DNA from: Haloarcula sp. CBA1129
GTDB taxonomy: Archaea; Halobacteriota; Halobacteria; Halobacteriales; Haloarculaceae
DNA: 64,000 nt
NCBI RefSeq assembly: GCF_008729015.1
Contig: NZ_RKSM01000001.1
Span: 2,232,001-2,296,000, forward strand
Reading direction: 5' to 3'
Shown: in pieces, positions 7,957 through 16,547 of the stretch
Numbering within the stretch: the stretch's first letter is position 1
Layout of the letters: each line of letters begins with the position of its first letter
Position numbers and translations under genes: made by a program
The notes under the pieces: model-generated
Databases searched by the model: none
The model's input: only the letters and a program-made list of their open reading frames with translations
Told to the model about the DNA's origin: nothing

Positions 7957-9866
7957 CAGCGACAGAGTTCGTCGGGCGGTTGCGCCGGCGGACACCCGCG
8001 CTGTCGAACACGCGCCAGACGGTGTATTCTACACTGTTCGGCGACCGGCTTGGCCTGACTGTGTTTCTCGCGACGGTCGTACTGTTCGGGCTGCTGTGGC
8101 GGACGGCGTTCCTGATTACTGATTCCTACACGCTGGCAAACGGGTTGTACAGCCTCTCAAACGGACAGTTGGCGATGACCGAGGCGGTGTACAGTCCCGG
8201 ACTCGATACGCCGGGGGCGAACCGCTACGGCGGCCAGCGGTTCGCACGCAACTACGGCGTCATCGTCCTCTCGTTGCCAGTCGTATTCGTGCTCGACCTG
8301 TTCACTGCCGTCGTCGAACTCCGTATCGCGCTGGTCGCACTCTGGTCGCTTGCGCTGCTGGCGCTGGTGGTCCAGTGTAGTTACTACGCCGACAACGGCT
8401 GGGTTCTCTACGGCGGCAGCGTCGCGGTTCTCGGGTTGTTCGGGCTGAACGTCGCGCTGGCACAGCCCCTCGACGCTGGTCGAATCCATCTATACGCGTT
8501 ACAACTGACGCATCTCCTCATCGCGGCGTTCGCGCCAGTGTTCCTCTACCGGCTTCTCAGTCGGGTACAGACGCGTCAGCTGGGTCTCCTGAGCGCTATT
8601 GTACTTACAGCGGGAACGCCGCTGGCGTTCTGGGCGACGGTGCCGAAGCGCCACGTCGTCACCGGAACAGTGGTCGTCTGTATCGCGTACTGTCTCTGTC
8701 GAAGCCGTATGGCGGCAGATGGGCCGGTTATCACGCAGCGACAGACCTTCCGCGCGCTCGCCTATGCGCTGGTGGGACTGTACGCGTGGGTGCACGCTCC
8801 AGAGGCACTGCTGCTGTGTGTCGCCCTCGCGCTGGTCGATATCCCGACGGCCCCGGACAACAGCCCCAGAACGCTCGCTCGAATCGGCGTTGTCTTCGCA
8901 TTGTCACTCCTCCCCTTTGTTATTACCAACGTCGCTATTTCCGGGTCCCCAGTCAAGCCCCCAAGGCTTATCTCCAGAGGCGGCTCCCTCGGTGGAGATA
9001 TGGCGAGCGGTGCGGGCGGTGGGGAGAGCGGTGGCGGCAGTGGCGGCAGTGGTGGGCCCAGTGACTTGCTCGCACTGTTTGCACCCCTGTTCGGTATCGC
9101 TGAAAGCGGGATGCGACCGCTGTTGCTGCTGGGCGGCGAGCTCGGTTCGGGATTCAAAACGCTCCACCAGCAGCCAGCCGACGTGTATCACGCGTTCGTC
9201 CGGTCCGGAAGTGCGAGCGGCGCACTTGATAACGCCGGTGAGGAGTCTGTCAATCTCTCACTGCTCGAATCCGCGCCGGTGCTCGTTGCTATGCTCGGTG
9301 CGCTCCCTGTCGTCCGACGGTTGCGTCTGCCGTCGTCGGTAGCTGACCGGATACTCAGCGCCGACCGCGTCGTGGACGCATTCGCGATAACCGCGTTCGT
9401 CGGTGTCGTCCTGCTGTACAGCAGCCGCTTGCCCCTGCATGCACAGGTCACTGCCCGGTATCTGTTCCCGCTCTATCCACTCGGCGTGTATCTGTGCATG
9501 CGGCTCCCAGCGGTACGAAAGAGCCTCACTGACAATCAGCATCTGTTCCTCTGGACCGTTGCTGGCACGGTGTTAATCGGTGGACAGTTGACCCTCGCTT
9601 TCGCCGCACTGACGGTGAACGGCACCGGCGAAGCCTTCCAGTTGCACGCGCTTCTCGGGCTCGGGATAGCCGTCCCGCTCGGGGTCTGGGCACTGTCTGG
9701 TCGCTCGAAAGGAGTGACTGGGAAGGCCGGTGCAGTGCTTCTCGGTGCTGCAACGGGCGTGGCGGCTGTGTTTCTACTGCTGACGAGCGTCGAGTACTAC
9801 GCATTGGGCGATACGCACCTCCTGCCGATGATGCGAGCGCTCGGTGAGCTACTGGCGCTCTACTGA
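7953..9866 (+). CDS. Large polytopic membrane protein, possibly GT-C/PMT-like
   Basis: 637 residues with many hydrophobic helices across the whole length and a Gly/Ser-rich loop at about residues 344-370. The layout of an early NRYGGQRFARNYGVIVLSLP loop followed by alternating helices resembles GT-C type membrane glycosyltransferases in general shape only; no DXD or catalytic motif is certain. Together with the glycosylatable secreted partner just upstream, a role in envelope assembly or glycosylation is possible but unproven. Translation is coupled to the upstream gene by a 4-base overlap. Confidence 0.6.
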   Translation: MTATEFVGRLRRRTPALSNTRQTVYSTLFGDRLGLTVFLATVVLFGLLWRTAFLITDSYTLANGLYSLSNGQLAMTEAVYSPGLDTPGANRYGGQRFARNYGVIVLSLPVVFVLDLFTAVVELRIALVALWSLALLALVVQCSYYADNGWVLYGGSVAVLGLFGLNVALAQPLDAGRIHLYALQLTHLLIAAFAPVFLYRLLSRVQTRQLGLLSAIVLTAGTPLAFWATVPKRHVVTGTVVVCIAYCLCRSRMAADGPVITQRQTFRALAYALVGLYAWVHAPEALLLCVALALVDIPTAPDNSPRTLARIGVVFALSLLPFVITNVAISGSPVKPPRLISRGGSLGGDMASGAGGGESGGGSGGSGGPSDLLALFAPLFGIAESGMRPLLLLGGELGSGFKTLHQQPADVYHAFVRSGSASGALDNAGEESVNLSLLESAPVLVAMLGALPVVRRLRLPSSVADRILSADRVVDAFAITAFVGVVLLYSSRLPLHAQVTARYLFPLYPLGVYLCMRLPAVRKSLTDNQHLFLWTVAGTVLIGGQLTLAFAALTVNGTGEAFQLHALLGLGIAVPLGVWALSGRSKGVTGKAGAVLLGAATGVAAVFLLLTSVEYYALGDTHLLPMMRALGELLALY

Positions 9867-9910
9867 GTCGGTGACGGAGAATTTTAGTACGGGCTTGTAG
9901 TACCGACGGC

Positions 9911-10480
9911 ATGGACCGACTCAAGCAGTCCCTGCTCGACGCGCCGATCATTGAGAAGGAAGGGTATCACTACTTCGTCCACCCCATCAGCGACGGGGTC
10001 CCGATGCTTCGACCGGAACTGCTGCGTGAAATCGTCATCAAAATCATTCGGAAGGCGGAGCTCGACGACGTCGACAAGATCGTCACACCGGCGGCGATGG
10101 GCATCCACATCTCGACGGCCGTCTCGTTGATGACCGACATCCCGCTCGTCGTCGTCCGCAAGCGACAGTACGGTCTTGACGGGGAAGTGTCGCTGTCACA
10201 GGTCACCGGCTACTCCGAGAGCGAAATGTACGTCAACGACGTGTACGAGGGCGATCAGGTGCTCGTTCTCGACGACGTACTCTCGACCGGCGGGACGCTG
10301 GCTGCACTCACGGGCGCGCTCGAAGACATCGGCGCGGACATCCGGGACATCGTCTGTGTCATCAAGAAAGCCGACGGGACGAACAAGCTCGACGAGGCGG
10401 GTTACGACGCCAAGACGCTGATCAACGTTCAGGTCATCGACGGCGAGGTCACCATCGTCGACGAGCACGGCGACGACTAG
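9911..10480 (+). CDS. hpt: Hypoxanthine/guanine phosphoribosyltransferase, archaeal type
   Basis: Purine salvage enzyme, 189 residues. It transfers a purine base to PRPP in the cytoplasm. The PRPP-binding motif [14 protein letters not shown] (about residues 117-130) is the type I PRTase signature, and the N-terminus [30 protein letters not shown] is typical of archaeal HGPRTase/APRT-like proteins. The [24 protein letters not shown] flexible region sits before the PRPP motif as in the family. An adenine-using variant cannot be excluded from sequence alone. ATG 9911 lies 45 bases after the previous stop. Confidence 0.88.
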   Translation: MDRLKQSLLDAPIIEKEGYHYFVHPISDGVPMLRPELLREIVIKIIRKAELDDVDKIVTPAAMGIHISTAVSLMTDIPLVVVRKRQYGLDGEVSLSQVTGYSESEMYVNDVYEGDQVLVLDDVLSTGGTLAALTGALEDIGADIRDIVCVIKKADGTNKLDEAGYDAKTLINVQVIDGEVTIVDEHGDD

Positions 10481-10572
10481 GGCGGCTGTTGATCGGTTTC
10501 TGTAGCGAGTCGCGGGCGAGCCGCCAGTAGTCACCAGTAGGCTTACAAAAGCCTGAGCTGACACTTCCTGTT

Positions 10573-11049
10573 GTGTCTCCCTCCATTCGCTCCCTTACAG
10601 GGGATTTCGCGGCACTGTTCAGTTCACTTGTCCTGCTGGGACCGCTGACGCTCGGATTACTTGTCGGCGCAGCCACAATTATTGTCGGAGTTCTGGAGAT
10701 TGCGGTTCCGAACGTGCTCGGCATCGTCGGCGTCGCCGTCGCCGTGTTACTGGCGCTCTGGATGGTACTTGAAGGGGCACTGGTCCAGCGGCACGGACTC
10801 GCCGTGATTGACCGCGGTGGCCCAGTGCAGCGCAGTGGCCGATATCTATTGGTCGGTGTCACCACTGTCGCTGGATTCGTTGTCTCTACCCGAGTTCTTG
10901 TACTAGCGCTCCCGTGGGCAGTCGAGACGCGAAACACGCCTGTACAGGTACTCGGCGTCCTGCTCGCCGTTGCATTGGTCGCCACAGTGTACCGAACACT
11001 CACAGCGGCCAGAGACGGGTATCGGAGTAGCGGTGAACGACGGGAATGA
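10573..11049 (+). CDS. Four-helix membrane protein of unknown function
   Basis: 158 residues starting with GTG, with hydrophobic helices at about residues 15-35, 40-65, 90-115 and 123-140. The loop between helices 2 and 3 is short and basic (LVQRHGLAVIDRGGPVQRSGR). No domain is recognised. It stands alone between the purine salvage gene and the tRNA region. GTG is the first in-frame start after the upstream stop; a later start would cut into the first helix. Confidence 0.55.
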   Translation: MSPSIRSLTGDFAALFSSLVLLGPLTLGLLVGAATIIVGVLEIAVPNVLGIVGVAVAVLLALWMVLEGALVQRHGLAVIDRGGPVQRSGRYLLVGVTTVAGFVVSTRVLVLALPWAVETRNTPVQVLGVLLAVALVATVYRTLTAARDGYRSSGERRE

Positions 11050-11113
11050 GCCTGCCGAGAGCGGTCACCGATGCGCTAAATTTGCTACTCACGATTAGTT
11101 CGAAGCAAAAGTA

Positions 11114-11189
11114 CAGCGAGCGGTGGATTTGAACTGCGTCAAGCCGTGCTCGCTTCGTTGCACACGACGTGTCTCGTTCAGATCCACTG
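11114..11189. repeat. tRNA-derived palindromic unit A
   Basis: Left arm 11114-11138 resembles the minus-strand 3' end of the tRNA-Met gene (acceptor plus T-arm). Right arm 11175-11189 (CGTTCAGATCCACTG) is close to the reverse complement of the left arm's TGGATTTGAAC core. The loop of about 36 bases is GC-rich. It does not fold as a whole tRNA. Confidence 0.6.
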
Positions 11190-11260
11190 GACGATAATTG
11201 CCGAATTCAGCGTCATTCGGCGATAAAACGCCCCGCTGGAGAAGTGAGTTCGGCAAAATG

Positions 11261-11331
11261 ATAGCGGGAGGGTGATTTGAACTACGCCCACGTCGCTCCC
11301 GCTGGTCGCTCGTGTTCTACTTCAAATCTAC
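11261..11331. repeat. tRNA-derived palindromic unit B
   Basis: Left arm 11261-11286 matches the last bases of the tRNA-Met gene better than unit A does, differing mainly at three positions in the T-arm and one at its end. Right arm 11317-11331 (CTACTTCAAATCTAC) is the inverted form of the T-arm. Same left arm-loop-right arm plan as unit A, about 147 bases further on. Confidence 0.65.
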
Positions 11332-11373
11332 TCTGTAATAACAATCGCTCACGGATTTGTGAGCGACAGAATA

Positions 11374-11448
11374 TAGCGGGAGGTAGATTTGAACTACCGA
11401 TCTGCGGGTTATGAGCCCGCCGGAATCTCCTGGCTATCCCATCCCGCT
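11374..11448 (-). tRNA. Initiator tRNA-Met (anticodon CAT)
   Basis: 75 bases on the minus strand fold as a tRNA. The acceptor is AGCGGGA with TCCCGCT, the anticodon stem is GCGGG/CCCGC around loop CTCATAA with CAT at 11411-11413, and the T-arm is GGTAG-TTCAAAT-CTACC. Discriminator is A and CCA is not encoded. The A1-T72 first pair and three stacked G-C pairs next to the anticodon loop are hallmarks of archaeal/eukaryotic initiator tRNA rather than elongator tRNA-Met. No intron is visible. Confidence 0.93.
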
Positions 11449-11522
11449 ACTATCTCGTAGTTCGGTCCCCTCATTAAGGGTTGTGATTCGAGTGCCGTCC
11501 GTGAGTTAGTAACGCGCCATGC

Positions 11523-12008
11523 TCACTCGTCCGCGTGGACTTGCCACGTGAAGACGCTCTCGGCGACGTAGTTGACCAGCATTGCGACCCCAATCGCGAG
11601 CGGACTCGCAGCGATGAACCACAGGTCCGTTCCAGCGATGACGAGTTCTATCGTCAACCACTGCGTGAGGAGCCAGTACACGGCCAGTTGGACCGCGACG
11701 CCGCCGGACCGAACCAGATGAGATTTCCCGAGCCGCGTGGCGAACGAACGACGGCCGACGTCACCCTGACCAGCGAACGTCCAGTGTTCGTTGACCAGAA
11801 ACATCACGAGAATCGCCGTCTCGACGCCGGCGGCTTTAGCCCACATATCGCTCACGCCGAATACCAGTCCAAGCACAGCGAGGACGCTGTTGTCGCTGAT
11901 TGCGCCGACGACGCCGACGGAGACGAACTGCCCGAAGCGGACGCCGGACACCAGTGCTTCGAACCGGTCCGGAACGACCCGACGAACCTGTTGTTCGATG
12001 TCGATCAT
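11523..12008 (-). CDS. GtrA family membrane protein
   Basis: 161 residues with four hydrophobic helices and the GtrA pattern: FGQFVSVGVVGAISDNSVLAVL near residue 25, then a FLVNEHWTFAG loop near residue 75 and a second pair of helices ending near YVAESVFTW. GtrA-type proteins are thought to move or orient lipid-linked sugars across the membrane. The gene overlaps the end of the upstream glycosyltransferase by 4 bases, so the two probably act on one polyprenyl-linked sugar. Confidence 0.85.
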   Translation of the reverse strand: MIDIEQQVRRVVPDRFEALVSGVRFGQFVSVGVVGAISDNSVLAVLGLVFGVSDMWAKAAGVETAILVMFLVNEHWTFAGQGDVGRRSFATRLGKSHLVRSGGVAVQLAVYWLLTQWLTIELVIAGTDLWFIAASPLAIGVAMLVNYVAESVFTWQVHADE

Positions 12009-12772
12009 CGGTCTTTCTCGATAAGGGCAGTTGGTTCGTCGAGATGCTCGGCCAAGGCCGCGTGGAAACGGTCATCGCGCAGTTGCTTCGACCGATGGCG
12101 AGCGGTTAGCAATGCCTCAAGCAGGTCTATCGACGTTCGTATCGGCGAGACCGTCGAGCCGGGTTTGTCCTCCCACTCGATGGGGACCTCCTCGATACAC
12201 AGGTCCAGCGCCGCGGTGATGGCTATCAGTTCGACGTCCCACGCGAACCCGGGTTCGTACAGATGGTCACGGATGCGCTTCCAAGCGGCCGCGTCGATGG
12301 CTTTCGCACCGCACTGGTAGTCATACAGCTTCGCGTCGAGCAACTGGCCGGCGAGCCACGCGAAGCCGTCGCCGAGGAACCGTCGGGCGAACGTCTGATG
12401 GGTAGCGACCGTCGCGTCCGGGTGGCGGCGGGAGCCCACGGCGAGGTCTGTCCGGCCGTCGGTGACCGGGTCCAGTATCCGTTCGAGCGAGCGGACCGGT
12501 GTCGACCCATCAGCGTCGACAAAGGCCAGTACGTCGGTTTCCAGCCGCTCGAACCCGGCAGTGATTGCTGCGCCCTTCCCGCGACGGTAAGGTACGGTGT
12601 GCACTTCGACTGGAAGCGAGCGGAGCTGAGCAGGAACACCGTCCCGGGGCGAATCGAGCTCTACGACAATAGTCTGTGGCGCTATCGAATCGTCGATAGC
12701 AGCGATATAGGCCCCAAGCTGGTCCATGTCGGGACGGTAGGCTGGGAGGACAACCCCGACGGTCGGCGACAT
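12005..12772 (-). CDS. Family 2 glycosyltransferase (dolichyl-phosphate sugar synthase-like)
   Basis: 255 residues. The GT-A fold begins at VGVVLPAYRPDMDQL; LAFVDADGSTPV (about residue 90) holds the DXD-type metal and nucleotide-sugar site, and the later YDYQCGAKAIDAAAW motif is typical of DPM1/DPG synthase-like enzymes. The likely reaction is transfer of a sugar from a nucleotide donor to a polyprenyl phosphate at the inner membrane face. Start ATG 12772 (MSPTVGV) is preferred; upstream in-frame codons do not belong to the fold. It is followed by a GtrA gene with 4-base overlap and faces the divergent DUF2298 gene. Confidence 0.85.
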   Translation of the reverse strand: MSPTVGVVLPAYRPDMDQLGAYIAAIDDSIAPQTIVVELDSPRDGVPAQLRSLPVEVHTVPYRRGKGAAITAGFERLETDVLAFVDADGSTPVRSLERILDPVTDGRTDLAVGSRRHPDATVATHQTFARRFLGDGFAWLAGQLLDAKLYDYQCGAKAIDAAAWKRIRDHLYEPGFAWDVELIAITAALDLCIEEVPIEWEDKPGSTVSPIRTSIDLLEALLTARHRSKQLRDDRFHAALAEHLDEPTALIEKDR

Positions 12773-12889
12773 TGGCGAGTAGTCGGACAGGCGGAAGTAA
12801 AAACAGTTCGAAGCTTCGGGTCCCTGATCAGTTGATAACCCCGCGAGCAACGAAAAAGTGTATAGGCCAGCGAACCGGTCCCTTCACTG

Positions 12890-15208
12890 ATGCAATACGG
12901 GCTCCTCGCCACTTGGCTCGCCCTCTACCTCTTGTTACTGTACGCTGGCGGGACTGTCGCAGGACTGCTGTTCCCTCGCTTTGCCGACCGCGGGGTCGCC
13001 TTCGGCGTCCCGGTCGCCGTCTCAATATTGTGGGTGATCACCTATTTTGTCGGTCGCTTCTCGCTGGCCGTGGGTGTCTGGCTCGGCGTCATCGTTCTCG
13101 CAACGAGTGTGGTAGCTGTCTGGCGGCTTGACGGCGGACCGACCGCCCGCGCGTACGCCGAGACAGCTGGCGTGTTCTCAGTCGCGTTCCTGTTCCTCGT
13201 CGGCGTTCGCGCGCTCGACCCAGCGATCATCCCGATCGGCGGCGAGAAGTTCCTCGATTTCGGATTGTTGCAGTCACTCGTGCGGGCCGACAGCCTCCCG
13301 CTAGAGGACATGTGGTTCGCCGGCGAACCGGTCGCGTACTACTACGGCGGCCACCTCATTGCGGCGATTCTCACCAGAATAACGGGGACTGCGGGACAGT
13401 TCGCGTACAATCTCGCGCTGGCCGGCTTTTACGCGACGCTGGTCACGGCGGCGTACGGACTGGCGGGCGCTGTCGCGGACGAGCGCGGTCTCCCACAGCG
13501 ACTGGCCGGCGGCCTCACGGTATTCTGTATCGGCTTTGCCAGTAACCTATCGACACCCGCTAAGTTCATCCTCTGGCTCCTGCCCGATGGATTGGGCCAA
13601 ACGGTCGTCGAGCGGGCCGGGTACGAGCTGGACGGGCTCGCAGCGGGCCCGGACTCGTTCAGCTACTGGGACGCGAGCCGCGTCATCGAGGACAGCGCTG
13701 CTGATTTCGGCACGTACGAGCCCGGCGCTGCGTTGGTTATCGATGAGTTCCCGCTGTTCGCCTGGCTCAACGGGGATATGCACGCCCATATGATGAGTAC
13801 CGGCTTCCTGTTGCTGGCCGCCGCACTCTGTTTCAGCTACTACCAGACGCCGGCCGCCGAACGTCGCCGGCGGCTCGCGCTGCTGTTCGGCGCGCTTCCG
13901 GCCGTTGCCGGCATCGTGGCCGTCACCAACACGTGGTCGTTCCCGTCGATGGGCGGGCTGGCCCTGCTGACAGTCACCGTCGCGCCTGCCGACCCGACGA
14001 CGCTCCTGCCGAAGCACGTCGGACAGCGGCTCCGGCTGAACGGGCCGAGCCAAGAGGGTGTCCGAATCGGGATGGGACTGGCCGTCGCTGCCGTCGTTCT
14101 CGTACTGGGACTGCTCTGGTCGCTCCCGTTCTGGCTCGGCCCGGCGAGCGGGCGCGAGATCGCGGTCCTGCCCGACCGGACCTCGCTACTGGAACTGCTG
14201 GCCGTCCACGGCCTGTTCGTCGGGCCGTTCTGGCTGTACCTGTACGCCCAGACCGGGCACGCCGTCGGGCAGAGTACGGCCCGCATCGTTGGCCTCGTGG
14301 CCGTCGGAACGGCGGCACTGGCGGCGACACTCGATATCGCGGCCGTCGGTCTGCTCGCCCCCTTGTTGATTGGAGCGTGGCTGTTCGCGCGCTCACCGAC
14401 ACTGGCCCGAACCGTCGACGCGGTCCCAGCACTCGCTGACGGCGGCGACCGGCCTGTCGGCTTCGAAGCCGTGCTGATTCTGGCGGGGGCAGGGCTGGTC
14501 CTGCTGGTCGAGTTCGTCTTCGTCAGGGAGAACATCGGCCGGATGAACACCGTCTTCAAGACGTATATGCAGGTGTGGGTGTTCTGGGGGGTCGCCGCCG
14601 GCCCCGTGCTGGCGTGGCTGCTCACCCGCTGGCGGCCGGTCGACGACCGTTCGCGAGCGTGGACCAGTATCGGTGTCCGTGCGTTCGTCGCCCTGCTGGT
14701 CTGTTCGGCGTCGCTGTACGGCGTGTTCGCGCTCTCGAATCACGTCGAGACTGCGGGCGACCCAACGTTGGACGGGCTGGCGTATCTCAACGACGACCAT
14801 CCCGAAGAAGCTGAGGCGATTCGGTGGCTCGATGAGACAGCGACTGGACGGCCAACTATCGTCACCGCCGCACCCGCAAGCTACGAGTGGGACGCCGGCG
14901 ATGGCGAGGGTGCGAGTGCACCGTCGAGTCTGACCGGACTGCCGACCGTCGCCGGCTGGACCCACGAGGCCCAGTACCGCAACGACACGGTGTACGATCG
15001 CCGCGTCGACGACGTAGAGACTATTTACACCGGGGACGCGACCGAGCAGCGCCGTCTTCTCAAAGCGTACGACGTGCGCTACGTCTACGTCGGTCCCGCT
15101 GAACGGGCCCGCTACGACGAGGTGACTGTCGACCAGTTACAGGGCGTGACCGTGGCAAAAGAGGCTGGCGGCGTCACCATCTACAGGGTCCACTCGGAGT
15201 ACATCTGA
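12890..15208 (+). CDS. DUF2298 polytopic membrane protein
   Basis: 772 residues. Many helices fill residues 1-600 and a soluble C-terminal segment of about 150 residues ends at EYI. The stretch KFLDFGLLQSLVRADSLPLEDMWFAGEPVAYYYGGHLIAAI (split by helices near residues 115-155) is the characteristic DUF2298 (Chlor_Arch_YYY) block. The NRMNTVFKTYMQVWVFWG-type region near residue 545 is also conserved. The family looks like GT-C membrane glycosyltransferases. It is divergent from the GT2/GtrA pair with 117 bases between, suggesting a shared envelope-glycan role (inference). Confidence 0.82.
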   Translation: MQYGLLATWLALYLLLLYAGGTVAGLLFPRFADRGVAFGVPVAVSILWVITYFVGRFSLAVGVWLGVIVLATSVVAVWRLDGGPTARAYAETAGVFSVAFLFLVGVRALDPAIIPIGGEKFLDFGLLQSLVRADSLPLEDMWFAGEPVAYYYGGHLIAAILTRITGTAGQFAYNLALAGFYATLVTAAYGLAGAVADERGLPQRLAGGLTVFCIGFASNLSTPAKFILWLLPDGLGQTVVERAGYELDGLAAGPDSFSYWDASRVIEDSAADFGTYEPGAALVIDEFPLFAWLNGDMHAHMMSTGFLLLAAALCFSYYQTPAAERRRRLALLFGALPAVAGIVAVTNTWSFPSMGGLALLTVTVAPADPTTLLPKHVGQRLRLNGPSQEGVRIGMGLAVAAVVLVLGLLWSLPFWLGPASGREIAVLPDRTSLLELLAVHGLFVGPFWLYLYAQTGHAVGQSTARIVGLVAVGTAALAATLDIAAVGLLAPLLIGAWLFARSPTLARTVDAVPALADGGDRPVGFEAVLILAGAGLVLLVEFVFVRENIGRMNTVFKTYMQVWVFWGVAAGPVLAWLLTRWRPVDDRSRAWTSIGVRAFVALLVCSASLYGVFALSNHVETAGDPTLDGLAYLNDDHPEEAEAIRWLDETATGRPTIVTAAPASYEWDAGDGEGASAPSSLTGLPTVAGWTHEAQYRNDTVYDRRVDDVETIYTGDATEQRRLLKAYDVRYVYVGPAERARYDEVTVDQLQGVTVAKEAGGVTIYRVHSEYI

Positions 15209-15234
15209 GACAAAAACAGCGACGTGCCAGCAAG

Positions 15235-15507
15235 TCAGGACTCAGCGTTCGGCGGCGCGCGCTCGCGGAGGACAGTAACGGCTTCGGCCTCAATGTCGTC
15301 CGTATCCAGATGCATTGGGATGTATTCCTGCCGTTTGAACGTCTCTTCCTCGTCCTCCGAGCCGATGGTACACCAGAGCTGTGGCCGGTCCGGACCGTGC
15401 CAGTCACCCTGCCGTGAGACTGAGAACACCTCGTATTCCTCATCCTCGTACTCGATGCGGCCGCCCTTGCGCAGCCCCGGGTCGCCGTGGATAATGAGCT
15501 TCTTCAT
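15235..15507 (-). CDS. HAH_0734-type small haloarchaeal protein
   Basis: 90 residues beginning MKKLIIHGDPGLRKGGRIEY. The compact, highly acidic protein with a mid-region RQGDWHGPDRPQLWCTIG matches what I recall of the small conserved haloarchaeal HAH_0734 family; its function is unknown. ATG 15507 is chosen because the conserved part starts there, although 21 upstream codons are open. Convergent with the DUF2298 gene, 26 bases apart. Confidence 0.72.
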   Translation of the reverse strand: MKKLIIHGDPGLRKGGRIEYEDEEYEVFSVSRQGDWHGPDRPQLWCTIGSEDEEETFKRQEYIPMHLDTDDIEAEAVTVLRERAPPNAES

Positions 15508-15662
15508 GCGCGTTCCTTTGCCAACAGCGTACTTAGTGACTTCGAAGGCGACTGCGACACAGCACACCAACCAACAGCGGACGACAGACGGGCCACTGTA
15601 ACTAGAACAACCTTATATTCTCACCGAGAGTGTTTAGATGCTTAACATCCTGATAGCGGAGA

Positions 15663-15670
15663 TTTATATA
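15663..15670 (+). promoter_or_regulatory. TATA box of the 15693 gene
   Basis: TTTATATA lies 22 bases before ATG 15693. With the usual 24-26 bases between TATA centre and transcription start, the transcript would begin at or next to the start codon, giving a leaderless mRNA. Confidence 0.5.
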
Positions 15671-15692
15671 TTCGAATCGATGACAGTCACAT

Positions 15693-15956
15693 ATGTTGAA
15701 ACAACAGCAGCGGTCGTGCGAGCGGGCCTCGGTCGTGGTCGATCCGATGGACGACGATGGACGAATGGAGCTTCGGGACGTAGAAGCCGACGAAACCTAC
15801 GAAATCGTGGACTACATCGACGACGAACTGGCGACGAAGTTAGAATCGCTCTCTGCTGGCGAAGCGGTGAAGCTCGAACTGCTGGCGGGTTCAAAGTCGG
15901 ACGTGTTCGGTGCGGTCCGAATCGAATCCAGCGGACCGTCCGCTCGGTTTCAGTAG
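15693..15956 (+). CDS. Small acidic haloarchaeal protein of unknown function
   Basis: 87 residues. The core MELRDVEADETYEIVDYIDDELATKLESLSAGEAVKLELL looks like a small beta-rich fold reminiscent of SPOUT- or SH3-like haloarchaeal proteins, but I do not recognise a named family. ATG 15693 is supported by a TATA box 22 bases upstream (leaderless start); ATG 15747 is an alternative that starts nearer the conserved core. Confidence 0.6.
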   Translation: MLKQQQRSCERASVVVDPMDDDGRMELRDVEADETYEIVDYIDDELATKLESLSAGEAVKLELLAGSKSDVFGAVRIESSGPSARFQ

Positions 15957-16091
15957 TCAGGTCTGCACCAGTGGGGGCAAACAGGACATGGGGCGGTCGC
16001 CAGATAGGGACGTGATTGTGCGGCACATGGTGGGTCCGAACCAAACGGGTTTTAAGCGGCCACGTCAAATCGCTCGGTAAGGCCGATATCT

Positions 16092-16370
16092 ATGCAGATG
16101 CCACGACGATTCAATACGTACTGTCCGCACTGTAACGAGCACCAGGAACACGAGGTCGAGAAGGTCCGTAGTGGCCGCCAGACCGGCATGAAGTGGATCG
16201 ACCGCCAGCGCGAGCGCAACTCCGGTATCGGGAACGACGGTAAGTTCTCGAAGGTCCCGGGTGGCGACAAGCCCACCAAGAAGACGGACCTCAAGTACCG
16301 CTGTGGCGAGTGTGGGAAGGCCCACCTCCGCGAAGGATGGCGTGCCGGCCGACTGGAGTTCCAGGAGTAA
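16092..16370 (+). CDS. rpl44e: 50S ribosomal protein L44e
   Basis: 92-residue ribosomal protein that binds 23S rRNA near the E site. Zinc-ribbon cysteines are seen at [10 protein letters not shown] and [10 protein letters not shown]. The [12 protein letters not shown] start and [19 protein letters not shown] centre match archaeal L44e, and as far as I remember the Haloarcula protein almost or fully exactly. First gene of a translation cluster; the next start is 2 bases after its stop. Confidence 0.97.
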
Positions 16371-16372
16371 CG

Positions 16373-16546
16373 ATGGCAGGAAGCTTCATCACCGTCGAAT
16401 GTCCCGACTGCGAGAACGAACAGACCCTCTTCGAAAAGGCCGCGAGTGAGGTCTCGTGTGCCGTCTGTGGCCACACAATCGCCCAGCCGACGGGCGGGAA
16501 GGCCGACATCGAAGGCGAAGTGACCGCCGTCGTCGAGGCCCGATAG
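16373..16546 (+). CDS. rps27e: 30S ribosomal protein S27e
   Basis: 57-residue zinc-ribbon ribosomal protein. The four ligands are in [10 protein letters not shown] and SCAVCGHTI. The short length is normal for archaea. ATG 16373 lies 2 bases after the L44e stop. An earlier in-frame start inside rpl44e (16310) would add non-family residues and is rejected. The pair L44e-S27e followed by aIF2-alpha is conserved across archaea. Confidence 0.96.
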   Translation: MAGSFITVECPDCENEQTLFEKAASEVSCAVCGHTIAQPTGGKADIEGEVTAVVEAR

Positions 16547-16547
16547 G

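Larger units (their letters stand above)
11050..11373. other. Gene-free stretch with decayed tRNA-like palindromes
   Basis: No credible coding frame is seen in these 324 bases. The notable content is two imperfect copies of the 3' end of the neighbouring initiator tRNA gene (11114-11138 and 11261-11286). Each is followed by an inverted T-arm-like sequence (11175-11189 and 11317-11331). See the separate repeat entries. Confidence 0.7.

Noticed and set aside
11114-11331. Additional tRNA genes
   Set aside because: Only the 3'-end and T-arm likeness is present; no D-arm or anticodon arm can be folded.
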